Source: Marsupella aquatica
Taxonomy: Eukaryota; Marchantiophyta
Reading direction: 5' to 3'
Assembly (NCBI GenBank): GCA_973895155.1
Contig: OZ316892.1
Span: forward strand, 7,254,001-7,318,000
Length of the DNA: 64,000 bases
Part shown: piece by piece, positions 47,514 to 57,894 of the stretch
Layout of the letters: the number at the start of each line of letters is the position of its first letter
Numbering within the stretch: position 1 is the stretch's first letter
Position numbers and translations under genes: made by a program
The notes under the pieces: model-generated
What the model was told of the DNA's origin: nothing
Databases searched by the model: none
What the model saw: the letters and a program-made list of their open reading frames with translations, nothing else

Positions 47514-47807
47514 CTAAACCGCTCGAGAGGTCTCTAAGGTACACCCCTCCAGAGCACGAGCCGGATGATTATGGGCATCTAAGCTTGGCATCTTCGTAAG
47601 CTTCTCATAATCTCGTGCCAGATTTGCAACTACACAACCCTGGCTAGTGAATTTCCGAGCTATCGCCAGTCCTAGACCTGGCCTGACTCCTACCACAGCC
47701 GCAACTTTGCTCGACGTAGTGAATTGCCTCCTACTACCCCCTTCCGCCTTATTTTGTCTGAAATCATCGACTGTCGAATACGATATCTTGCCCCTCTCCA
47801 CCAGCAC
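47514..47807 (-). pseudogene. Short-chain dehydrogenase/reductase fragment
   Basis: The frame contains KVAAVVGVRPGLGLAIARKF followed by VVANLARDYEKLTK. This is the N-terminal Rossmann segment of the SDR family: the first beta strand, glycine-rich nucleotide-binding turn, helix, and the second strand ending in a basic/acidic pair. One glycine of the usual VGVGPGLG is R. After EKLTK the match fades and the frame stops; no YxxxK active site is present. There is no ATG at the head. It is a gene fragment next to a minisatellite, not a working enzyme. Confidence 0.7.
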
Positions 47808-47880
47808 TAGCCTTCTGTCTACCGTCTCCCACCCTCCCTCCTTCCCCCTGGCCAGGCTTCTCTTACTAAGTTGCTGACTG

Positions 47881-48471
47881 TGAAATCCTGTCCCGCTCGA
47901 AAGAACCCCCGACTTCCTCTACAAGACCTCAACGTCTCGTGCAAGAGTTCCTACAGTTCCTATTCCTCGATTCCATACCTATTGTGATTGAGTAGTGCGA
48001 CAAAAACCTCCTCTTGCAAAAGAACGACAATACGTCAGCCTTTCATCCCCAAGAGTTGGGCCTCGAGGATCTAATTAAAGTATGATGTAGCGGTGCTGAA
48101 TTAATGATTTTTTTATTGGAGCTGCCACACTAAGCGACATCCAGGGGATGGTGGAAGTTTCTTTTTTGCCTTGAAACATCCAATTGAAATCCATTCAAAG
48201 AGACAAAGTACAACAGGGTGGCCCACAACAAGGGGGGACAACACCCAAAAGGGGACCTGAGGTCAAGTGCCAGGAACCAGGGGGGCCGGGACCAAGGAAG
48301 AGGCCGGGCCTCCAAGGAGAGGCAGCCAAACACGATGTTTAACTACTGTAGGGGGAGCTGCACACACCCAAGACTGGTAAGTGAAACGGCCCCGGCTGGG
48401 GGCCACTCAGTGAGTCCGAGACGAAAAAGAGACTCGTCAATCTAATCTACAGGTCAAACCTCTACCTTGAA
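47881..48471. other. Spacer, nothing recognised
   Basis: No motif-bearing frame. The right part (48180-48470) is GC-rich and may belong to the 3' region of the LINE that follows on the minus strand. Confidence 0.4.
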
Positions 48472-51400
48472 TTATAGCAGAAACATTTCACGGGGGTCTA
48501 GGGGGCACTGGGGGGACCTGAAGGATGTCAGTGTGGACCTCCCAGAGGCCAGCATAGGCACCATAGTCAAAGGACATATCGAAAAAATGCTGCTATCAGA
48601 TGCCTTCCCTGCTCTCAATTTCTGTCTAAGGCGAGCCCAGTCCCTACGCATGTAAACAGTGAGCCTATGCCATGATTTCCTAATAACCACATGAGGATCA
48701 GAGCTGGTGTGCTCAATAAAGTGGGCGCTCCTGTCCTTCCAGATATTCCAGCAAACAAGTGCCCTGAGTATGTCCCAGAGCCTTTGGGGCACATCCCATT
48801 CATCAGGCAGTTGCACAGCTAGGAAGGCCTCATTCACAATTGGGTGTACCTCGCAGGAACCACTTTCAGGACTCAAAAACATGCTTTTTTAGTGAAAATT
48901 GACTTTTGTAACATGGAAAAAGGTTCATCATGATTTTATCTCAAGACATTTAAGTCTAATTTTTTCACAAAACTATTTTACATGGTGTAACCTACCTCAC
49001 CATGTAGATACATCAAGTTTTCAACTATTTTAAGGGATCTTGTTATTGATGGCCCTAAATAAGCCAAAATTACTAATTATTTTTGTCCTGTACATAAAGG
49101 TTTAGTGTGTGTCACTATTTAAGTTTTGAAATATAAGATTATGCTATTAATATGCATGTTTTGGTAAAATTTCATTATCTAAAATGTATTTTTTAGAGTC
49201 CTTTTGAATCCTGAAATGATGTGACCCGTTGCGTGACAAGTCCTTTTATCAATCTTTGAAGTACATATAAGGAAAGCTTCAAAGTCTCAAATGCTAGATA
49301 GTTTAATGAATGTTACCAACCTATAGGATGTTTATTAAGTATAGTACATCAAATTTTCTATATTATCTCATTACACCCTAAAAATGATATCCTAAAGCAT
49401 AATAAACTATGGTCACTTTTGAGTGTGACGTTCCTTTTGGGTCCTCCAATTGTGAATGAGGCCGGAAAGCGTGGGCAGGTTGCAGGCCGGTGTGGGATTG
49501 ATCGGGTAATTGTAACGTGCAAGCAAACAGTAAAATTTTTCCTCGCACGAGCAAAAACAATTCCTGCATGACCCCTATTTTTCTACATGCAACTATCTCG
49601 CTATCAACTACTTGGTTGGTAACATCCCTTTTGGGGACTCCCTTTTTGCTAGCTAGCTCGCTAGCCATCTGTAGCCTTTAAAAAAACACAAAAAATGTAA
49701 AAGGCACCAAAAAGTAACTGAAATTTGGAACCATTATTGTCTCGCGATCAAAATCTCCTCGCTATCAAAATCTCCTCGCTATCAAAATCTCCTGTTTGCT
49801 TGCAACATAGAATACCTCGGATTGACCAGTGATTGAAGCAATCCTCAAAATGTGCTGCACCCAATGCCAGATCCTACGGGAGACCGGGCAACTCCAGATA
49901 CAATGGACAATATCTTCTTGCAGGTCCAGGTTACATCGCATGCACCACGTGGATGGATCAGAAGCAGGGAAGGCAGGGAATCGCCAATGCTGAGTGGCAG
50001 GGATACGGTATATCAATTCCCATAAGAAACAATTTTCAGAGGCGGCACGGAATGGTAGCCAGGTCCCATGCCACAAAGCACGGGGGTCGGGTTGCCAGTT
50101 AAGACGCACAGACCATTTGTGCAACGCCTTATGTAAGATCCTCTTCTCCTGTCCCTGCATCTCCCGAAGGTGTGCTATGTTGGTGTCGAAGAAGGGTCGC
50201 CCATCCTTCCAACAATATAGGGCTGCAGCCTCCAGGTCCCCACAGGGCCGGCAAATTCTCTTTCTAGCCGATGCCTTAGATGAAGAGCGGATCAACACCC
50301 GATGGAGTGGAATGGAGAGTGGGGGTTGCGTGTTATCAGCTGGCAATAGGAATCCATGATTGTAGACACTATAGGTGCGACGGGCCGTGTAGTTAGCAAA
50401 GAAGGCCCCTCCACTGGGGTGTGTAGTGATTCTTCTGGATCTTGAACTCCCACACAAAATGCTCCAGGTGAGGAAGAATGCCTTCCATGTAAATTCGTGA
50501 TCTTACTGCGACGATCAGAATCCAACAGAGGGGCACGACGAAGGTTGTTGATCATCTTGTGGTAGGCAGAATTGCAGTTCCGTGGGAGCAAGTGACAAGG
50601 ACCATCTTCCCACTGCAAAAAAAGACCCTGCACCGACATCACATCCCCCATCACCCTGAAGCCTGTTGCACGAATCTTCCGCTGTGGGTTGCTCAGGCAT
50701 TTGGCTTGAGCAGCACATATATGATTAAGATTCGGTTGCCAAAGGGGGCGTGCCATCCAGCCCTCCAAGTGTGCAGGTGCAATCGGTCTCAAGTGCCTCT
50801 TGATCACGTTCCAGCCGGTGCACACATTCAGCCAAACAACAGAAGCCTTTGTCAGGGTAGTGTAGCATTGGTTAAACACCCATGCATAGTCATCTGAGCC
50901 CCATTTTTTCAAGGAGAGCTGGCGAAGGTAGTGATGCAGATTGCTCCGTAAGGGATGGGCCTGCTCAGCCATGGCCCAGACAATGAAGCTGCCTGCAAGT
51001 GCACTGAATTGAGCCGCAATGGAGATGAGTCCCAGCCCTCCAAATTTCTTCGGTCGTGTAATGGTGGCAAAATCCACCCTAGAGCGAGCCGTCTCATTCT
51101 GACCGTCCCACACAAACTGCGTAACCTTACCTTCTTCTGGATGGCATCCAAGGTGGCCAACTTCCCCGCCCAAACGGTTAACATGTACCATAGGCTACTG
51201 AGGACCAAATGATTAGCAATAGTGCCCTTGTGCATCCTAGGTGGAAGTTTCGCCTGAAGTACCGCGTGGCTTTTCTTTTGCAGTAAGCAGTCAGGTTTCG
51301 CTGCATGGCTTTTCTCGGAAGCCCACCTCGAAACTCCAGACGCTGGGTATGCACGGTGCCAAGTTCTGTCCAGATACATCGGAACCTCATGAATCACGTT

Positions 51401-51600
51401 CGTTTCTGCGGTATCGGCATGTCCAGATGGATCCGAGCAGTTACAGTAAACCATCGAAATTGAACTCCTCCGGTTCCCAGACGTGCAGCTTCCATTGTGA
51501 CTGACCCTGGCACTGACACTATAAAGCTCTCCATTCCATTGCTCACTTTCCATATGTGCTCCGTGATCGGACTGAACACAGAACGGGAACACTTGTAGGA
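48472..51600 (-). mobile_element. Decayed L1-type LINE, C-terminal part of ORF2
   Basis: Read leftwards on the minus strand, pieces in different frames follow the normal order of plant L1 ORF2 after the RT core: LPPRMHKGTIANHLVLSSLWY and AIQKKVR (about 51270-51120); FVWDGQNETARSRVDF, ITRPKKFGGLGLI (about 51110-51020); LKKWGSDDYAW; a zf-RVT region with FLWELIYRIPAT, WCMRCNLDLQEDIVHCIWSCP (50080-49880); and, after an interruption, LWDILRALVCWNIWKDRSAHF (about 48780-48710). At least two frameshifts are needed, and the RT core is missing or unrecognisable at the right end. This is a non-functional remnant. Confidence 0.82.
48885..49800. other. ~0.9 kb AT-rich insertion splitting the LINE
   Basis: The LINE reading breaks off near 49800 and resumes near 48882; the DNA between is AT-rich and has no LINE-like frame. 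Its right edge holds three copies of AAAATCTCCTCGCTATC or close variants (49750-49792). It includes CCAATTGTGAATGAGGCC (49446-49463), the exact reverse complement of 48826-48843 in the LINE. Ends and target duplication were not resolved. Confidence 0.55.
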
Positions 51601-51654
51601 ACAAATTGGCTACTTTCTCTCCGTTTCTCGCTCAGTCGAATTTAGTCTTTTGAT

Positions 51655-51765
51655 ACTTTTCATCGTCTTGTCAATCAGACAGTACTCAGTTCCGCTGATA
51701 GGAGGAAGTACTTTTCGTGGTCTTGCCAATCGGACAGTGCTCAGTTCCCCCTGATAGAAGGAGGT
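51655..51765 (+). promoter_or_regulatory. 55 bp tandem duplication upstream of the oxidoreductase gene
   Basis: Units 51655-51709 and 51710-51765 share ACTTTTC-T-GTCTTG-CAATC-GACAGT and CTCAGTTCC-CTGATAG-AGGA. The second contains a CCAAT box (GCCAATCGG); the first has GTCAATCAG at the same place. It lies 100-210 bp before the ATG, where proximal promoter elements are expected. A regulatory role is inference. Confidence 0.7.
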
Positions 51766-51864
51766 CGCATTGAGAGCACGATATTTATCCTGTTCCCAAT
51801 TCATACCCAGCCGTTGGTACTCCACTCCTCACACAGCAGAGGTCTTATCTTATCGATCAACATT

Positions 51865-52812
51865 ATGGCAGCGGTGGCATCTCAGAACGTTACACCAGCG
51901 CACAATCTGTCAAAATCCGCCCGGGCTGAAGCTCAAGGCAGAAGAATTGACACTGCCGATTCGTTGCTGACCATCGCCCGCGGAGATGTCACCGCCAGCT
52001 TGAACTTCTACAAGGCACCAGAAGACGGGTCCGTTCCGTTCAATTACGTCGAGACACCTCCAGAGGGTCAGCTTCAGAGAAATTTCGGCGACTTCATAAC
52101 CTCGGTGACCATTCATGACATCCGGGGCCACGAAGATGAGTACACTCTGGACCACGACGCCTTCAAAGTGATCCTCAACGTGCCTGATTCTGCGGAAAAG
52201 GATTTCGCGTCCAACGAATCTATTGAGCAGAACTACTACCCCGAGGTGGAGAAACTGCTCCTTGAAAACATCCCCGGCAGCCACAGAGTGGTCATCTTCG
52301 ACCACACCATCCGCCGCCCTGTCAAAGACAGTGCTGGGCTTCGCGGTCCTGTGATGAAAACGCACATCGACCAAACTGCCAACGCTGCGAGAGAGCGCGT
52401 CAAGCGCCACCTCGGCGCAGAAGCTGAGACCCTCTTGCAAGGGCGATACCGCATCATCAATGTCTGGCGGCCTGTCAATGGGCCGGTGGTGTCCTCTCCT
52501 CTTGCGTTCGCCTCATCGGCGTCTGTGGAAAATACGGACATCATTGGCATCGAGCACAGGTATCCAGATCGCACTGGCGAGACGGCTGGTGTGAGGTACA
52601 ATCCCGGCCAAAAGTGGCATTATTTGAGCGGGATCCAAAATCATGAGAGGTTGCTGCTGGAGTGCTTTGACAGTGAGGCGCTGAAGGAGGAATCATCTCA
52701 GGTTGTGCGTGGGGGAAGGGTGCCGCATTCTGCGTTCACGGATCCCAGGACACCGGTGGATGCGCCCGGCAGGGAAAGCATTGAGGTTAGAGCTTTGGTC
52801 TTCGGCGCATAG
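51865..52812 (+). CDS. GA4-desaturase/AsaB/CmcJ-like oxidoreductase (315 residues, intronless)
   Basis: The protein matches the family of fungal gibberellin GA4 desaturase, AsaB-type hydroxylase/desaturases and bacterial CmcJ. Start is the first in-frame ATG (MAAVASQNVT). Conserved blocks in order: FNYVETPPEG (59-68), FDHTIRR (145-151), KTHIDQ (165-170, a likely H-x-D metal pair), NVWRPVNGPV (199-208) with SPLAF, HRYPDRTGETAGVRYNPGQK (231-250) with WHY after it, VPHSAFTDPRTP (286-297) and ESIEVRALVF at the end. Length and all blocks are normal, so it is probably functional. No signal peptide or membrane span. Members act on small secondary metabolites; the substrate here cannot be told. The coding region is GC-richer than its flanks and single-exon. 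The family is chiefly fungal, so an old fungus-to-plant transfer is plausible. Confidence 0.88.
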   Translation: MAAVASQNVTPAHNLSKSARAEAQGRRIDTADSLLTIARGDVTASLNFYKAPEDGSVPFNYVETPPEGQLQRNFGDFITSVTIHDIRGHEDEYTLDHDAFKVILNVPDSAEKDFASNESIEQNYYPEVEKLLLENIPGSHRVVIFDHTIRRPVKDSAGLRGPVMKTHIDQTANAARERVKRHLGAEAETLLQGRYRIINVWRPVNGPVVSSPLAFASSASVENTDIIGIEHRYPDRTGETAGVRYNPGQKWHYLSGIQNHERLLLECFDSEALKEESSQVVRGGRVPHSAFTDPRTPVDAPGRESIEVRALVFGA

Positions 52813-54974
52813 AGGATCCTGGACGGGGATAATTATGAATTCTGGACTTCCATCTGGTCGACTTTTCTTTGGTGTGGTAGACCTGAATTAGAGGCATTTT
52901 GGCCAAACCAAATGCAAGACAGTTGGGGACAGTGGGATGATATATTCATCGACTGTAGCTCCGTTACGATGCAACATGCGCGGCTTCCGGAATTTTTCTT
53001 ATCTGTCAAACGAGTAGAATTTGGAAGTAACGAATACAATTATGTCCAGATGACATTGGAGCTTTGTCCCTGCAAGCTTCATTGAAACTGATCGACATTC
53101 TTACTAGTATTTCATCTAACTATGTTATATCGGTCCGCCAATATTGAGCGGCCTCAATTACCTTCGCCAGAAGTGATATATCAATTGATTTCTCACTTTG
53201 CAAATGCAATCCTGGCACACGTAGAAGATCGATATCGTCCAGATTTAACGGTCCGAGTTTGCTTTGTGAACCGTGCGACAGCAATAATTTCATAGGGATC
53301 CCTTTGTGGTGTCTGGCCCGTTATGCATTTTGACAGATGCTGGGAAGTTTTTAATATTGAATCTGTAAATCTACTTGCTGATTGTCGACTACTGTCCTGG
53401 GACATTGTAACAATCCATGGCGATCTGTGCACAGATTTATTGAATTCCCTCGGCTGGTTGGACAATTGCTTTGCAAATAGCCTAAGCGGATTTATGGGAG
53501 ACAATCTTGGTACTTATTTGCGTGATTACTGATTTTATACATTAGAGAACCAAAGACTGTTAGACTCGGCAATGAATGAGTAACCGTTGTGCTGTTCCAG
53601 ATTGTTAATAATTTCTGCTGCTGTTGAGGGTTTTGCAACTTACCGTGCAAGTGTTACAGACGCAGCGCGGGTATTGTAGTTAGAATCGATGCATTCCCCG
53701 CCAACGCATACACCCGTTCATCCACCCAAAACTGCAAGATGTTGCTTACATTTTAATGTGATTTCCATTGAAACATCCAATGCCACCTGGTGCCATAGTT
53801 CGATTCTAAACACCTCGATGAGAAAGTACAGGAGTCGTGGACCTGGAATCGGCAGACGGAAACACGACCTCGGAAACCAACGATAAATTCAGGTGTATTG
53901 GAGTGACAATTGGAGAAAGGCTCCGTTATGGTGGTTAAGAACCTGATTTTAAGGAGTACTGTTTTTATGCTCCTCTGCAGGCTGACGAAACTGGACAGCA
54001 GGCCGGAGTCGATTCTCTACCTAAAACGCTGGATGTTCTAGATTGGAACAGGTACACTTCTTGTGGACCTAGATTGCTGTGAACCCCAACTCACAATTGT
54101 AGTAGGATCAGTCAAAGAAAATGAACCCATTACTAAGTAACGCCTAGCTGAGTTAGAAATATTCAATCCGACAGTGATTTTTTCATTCTTACGTACTGAG
54201 CTTAAACTACCCTCGCTATTCTTTAGTAAGTGAATCCCGGAGTGATGAAAACCAAGCAAACAAGAGAAGATTAATAGACATTAGGAACCATAAGAAGGAC
54301 TCTGACAAGTTTTATGACATGAAACTGATAGGGTGGCATCCATTAGAACGTTCATCTAATTCATGTAGTGCGACGAGCGATGGCATCCATAAGAACATTC
54401 ATATAATTCATGTCAGTACTGTCAAAAGCCAATGCACAATCTCCATTTCTGGGTATGCATATCCAACTTCATTAATACAACGACCACGTACACATTAGTC
54501 TTATTCCTACACAGTTACGGTTCAAGGTTCAGATTAACCATAGACCCCAAACCCGTTGCACCGCACTAAATCATCATACATTGCGTAATTATCTGGTCGT
54601 CTCAAGGGACACTGGATATAAGACAGCTACTATTCCTCTCTCTACAGTCGATGTTAAAGTTTTATCAAGCCTGAATTTATTTGCTTTAACCGTTCAGCTC
54701 CGTGCTCTCAGAAAAGGAAATGGGAAGTGGAAAATTCAGGTCCTGCAGCTCAAGACCCAACTGAAGTCGGGTCACGATTCTCAAAAAACAAAATCTCGAT
54801 CAGGTCCACACCGTGCAATCCTGCGTTCAGAAGTTCAAGCAAAGCACAGGTCCATCCCAAGTAAGACATTGCTGTTTTGCATAACAATACCCGCTGATAT
54901 CAGTAAAACACCATAACACATGTCTTTCAACAGAAAGCAGTTCTGTTAGCGAGGATACCTTGTGCTGGGATACC
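52813..54974. other. Spacer, no gene recognised
   Basis: Short overlapping frames only. A ~47 bp duplication sits at 54334-54412 (GGCATCCAT(T/A)AGAAC(G/A)TTCAT). Nothing else stands out. Confidence 0.55.
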
Positions 54975-56700
54975 TCGATCCGGGAAACTCCTATTACAAT
55001 CCGATTCAAACCTTCTTGATTGATACTCTGCGAAAAAGTTCAGAAGAGGACATTCAGTCGAATTACAGCACCAAAATGAAGTGTCCATGCGGTGAACGAG
55101 TTTCGGGGGACTTGGCCTGCTTTTCACCAAACACCCTCTCATAGAGACCGAAAGATGACAGAAGGTGAGTATGCAACAGCAACGTCCTCCATCATCATCA
55201 CAACACGTCAAAATGTGTTGCTCCAAGAATGTAGAAGAGTTGTCCTGATTCAAGTCCTGTGCAGTGTAACGTCCACACAGGACAGTTGTAAAATGCTACT
55301 TGAGGCTAACCAGTAGGGAAACTATTCACGATGAATCAAGAAGCAACGCTCACCAAAATACAAACGCAAGGTGTGACTATTCCCACACCAACATTTGGGC
55401 ATGTCCGCTCGCTCAAAGCTGAATCGGATAGAGGAGCCGTCCCTTCACAGAACCCACGAACTCTCCAACGGGAGTACAAAACTCCACTTTTCGCCACAGC
55501 AGCTCTTTGTTTTGGCTACCAAATCCTGTGCTTAGAACCATACACGATTCTACTGGTCCGTGTTCCATTCCTTTTTCCATACTCTTAAATTCCAGGCATG
55601 CTAAGATCTCATGGTCAACAGCAACAACATTCACCACATATGTTGTCAAAAAGTTAAAGGGTGAAAATGTAGCTAAGGCAAACGAATGGAGGTCCGCCCA
55701 TGTTTTCCCTTGAGCATCATATACTTTGATCCAATCTGGAGTAATTGAATGTAGTTTTCCTTGTGCCATAACCAGATGGTCGTGCCGCCCAAAAGATTTC
55801 TCTACTCTCCACTCGTCCTTCATTGGATGGTACAATTCCAAAGAATCTGCGATTTCAACTCCGAACGACCTCCTCTCGTAAGAAGTTGGAACTAAATGCC
55901 ATTTGCTGTACGCAAATAGTTCATCTCCCATCGCTGCAACTTGAACATAACTTCGGAAAGGAAAATGTCGCTGAATTGAAGACCAAGTATTTTCCTTGGG
56001 ATCATACACGTCTGGTCCAGACCAAAACAAATCCTCGCCATTTCTGCCAAATACATATATCTTTCCACCGAGGACAACACATTCAAATTCCTCTTTGGGA
56101 TTTTGCAGACTTGCACATTGCTTCCACAGTTGCTGCCCAATCACATCTAACACAAATACCTGGCGACCGCCTTTCACAAAGACGTATATTTTACAATCCA
56201 CTGATACAAATTGGCTGATAGTTTGCAGATTTTCTCCGCCTGCGATTCGAGGAAGTGGACGAACAGAATTGTCTCTCAAGGAACAGAGAGCAATCCAAGA
56301 TCCCCAATTAGCAAGAATTAGGGTCTCTGTTGAGTGAGAGCCAACTCTTACATTGTAGACATGGTGACTTCGAACTAGGTGACACCAGCCATGGCTCACT
56401 GCCGATAAGACGGCAACGTCTCTCCACGGCAATTTCGTAGTCACATGGTTCAAAGTGATCTCGTTGGGGATCCCTGGAATAAGCTCCTGCATATGTGCCT
56501 CTGACTGGAGGTAAGCTTGAGCTGGGCTACCTGTGCCTGCAGTTCCTGTCATGTTCTTCCCTTCGTCCCTCGGCTACACCCTACAAAATAAGGTGTGTGC
56601 ACCCAGAAGCTTGAATTGACAGTGCTCTGAAGCTTGGTCGAGATGATCTGCAGGAGAAGAACTTCAGGAACAAAGCTCTGCAGCGGAGACTGCTCTACCT
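54975..56700. repeat. Duplicated locus, copy B (matches 42500-43805)
   Basis: Same order and orientation as copy A, including flanks on both sides of the gene (CAACAGCAACGTCCTCCA downstream, GGTGTGTGCACCCAGAAGC upstream). The copies differ every ten to twenty bases, so the duplication is not recent. Confidence 0.9.
55413..56552 (-). CDS. F-box/kelch protein (379 residues, single exon)
   Basis: Likely an SCF E3 ligase adaptor: the F-box binds SKP1 and the kelch propeller selects the substrate. Starts at an ATG (MTGTAGTGSPAQAY). The F-box, ELIPGIPNEITLNHVTTKLP and on to SAVSHGWCHLVRS, spans about 23-66. Kelch-type units follow: ENLQTISQFVSVDCKIYVF, FECVVLGGKIYVFGRN with DVYDPKENTWS, VQVAAMGDELFAYS, LELYHPMKDEWRVEKSF, and HLVMAQGKLHSI with KVYDAQGKTWADL. 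Five or so units are visible, normal for plant F-box/kelch proteins of this size. A truncated paralogue lies 12 kb to the left. I cannot assign a named subfamily. Confidence 0.88.
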   Translation of the reverse strand: MTGTAGTGSPAQAYLQSEAHMQELIPGIPNEITLNHVTTKLPWRDVAVLSAVSHGWCHLVRSHHVYNVRVGSHSTETLILANWGSWIALCSLRDNSVRPLPRIAGGENLQTISQFVSVDCKIYVFVKGGRQVFVLDVIGQQLWKQCASLQNPKEEFECVVLGGKIYVFGRNGEDLFWSGPDVYDPKENTWSSIQRHFPFRSYVQVAAMGDELFAYSKWHLVPTSYERRSFGVEIADSLELYHPMKDEWRVEKSFGRHDHLVMAQGKLHSITPDWIKVYDAQGKTWADLHSFALATFSPFNFLTTYVVNVVAVDHEILACLEFKSMEKGMEHGPVESCMVLSTGFGSQNKELLWRKVEFCTPVGEFVGSVKGRLLYPIQL

Positions 56701-57890
56701 CCATATGGTAAACGAGTAGTGCTCAGCGAGCCTCACACAATAGTATCGACTCTTGCTGCTACACCTTCGCCAGAAGGTTGTTAACCATATGAGTAATCAG
56801 TTACTGATATCATTTGAGCTGAGCGTCCTCATCGTCAAGTCGAACGTATACATCCCTTCGGTGGCTGAATCCCTTAGGCAACGCTCGCCAAAGTCCTTCG
56901 AACGGTAACTGCTTCAATACTCTAGATCTACAACTCAATAACCTTGCTGAGTCACTTCAGCAGCGTTGCTGAGTCACTTTGGGTCTTGGGTGATGCTCGC
57001 CGGGTCCTTCAAAAAATGATGGCTTCAATACTCTAAGTCCACAACTCGACAACCTCCTGAATCACTTTCAATCCTATTTGTAATCACTAATATCTTTGAC
57101 TGATACCATATATCTGTGAGGGGTACCTGATGTGGTTGCAACACTCCCTTCCCCAAAGTCATTCAAACAATACTTGCTTCAATATTCTAAATCTACAACT
57201 CAGCAACCTCAGTGAGTCACTTCAGTGAGGTCACTTTGGGTGACATTGGGCGACCCTTGTGAGTCCTTCAAAACATTGATGGCTTCAATACTCTAAGTCC
57301 ACAACTTGGGGACTTCACTGAATCACTTCCAATCCTATTTGTAATCTTTGATATATTTGATTGATCCCTGATATCTGTGAGGGGTACCTAATATGGTTCC
57401 CACACTACCTTCACCAAAAACCTACCTAGAAAAGTGGCTGGCTAATGGGCTAAATTCTGGAAAAATGACATCAGTTGCCACATCAGGATCAAAGGGCTGG
57501 CATCATTTGCTATACAGTAGTTGAATACTTACTGGGTTCATTGTTGGGTTTTCAAGTTCTCAATCTAAGACTGTCAATGTTGATATCTGCTGTTTAGGGA
57601 AATTACCCCTCAGGGTTGGGGCTACTTTTTAGTTGGCCCCTACCAATATGTATAGTAAACTATATAGGACCTGTCGGTATTTAATGTACTAAATATAAGA
57701 CGTTGTCAGACTGGATATTTAATGTACCCAAGAAGCAATGTTCCCAACAAGCAAAACCCTGTTGGGTTGGAGGTGCTCTTAACCGGTTGGCTGCAACCCA
57801 AAGTAGATGCAGTAGCCAACTTTCCTTACTCCATGCATAGGCAAGTAGGGAGCCACCTGGGCTAAATTTTAAAGTAAGGAAAAAAATTGG
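56701..57890. other. Spacer dominated by nested tandem repeats
   Basis: Apart from the repeat at 56.85-57.41 kb no feature was recognised. Confidence 0.55.
56850..57415. repeat. ~262 bp tandem duplication with ~110-150 bp internal sub-repeats
   Basis: The phrase GCTTCAATA(C/T)TCTA(A/G)(A/G)TC(T/C)ACAACT occurs four times, starting near 56911, 57022, 57175 and 57282. Copies 1 and 3 pair, and copies 2 and 4 pair, giving offsets of 264 and 260. ATCTGTGAGGGGTACCT(G/A)AT(G/A)TGGTT closes each large unit. Confidence 0.85.
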
Positions 57891-57894
57891 CTGT

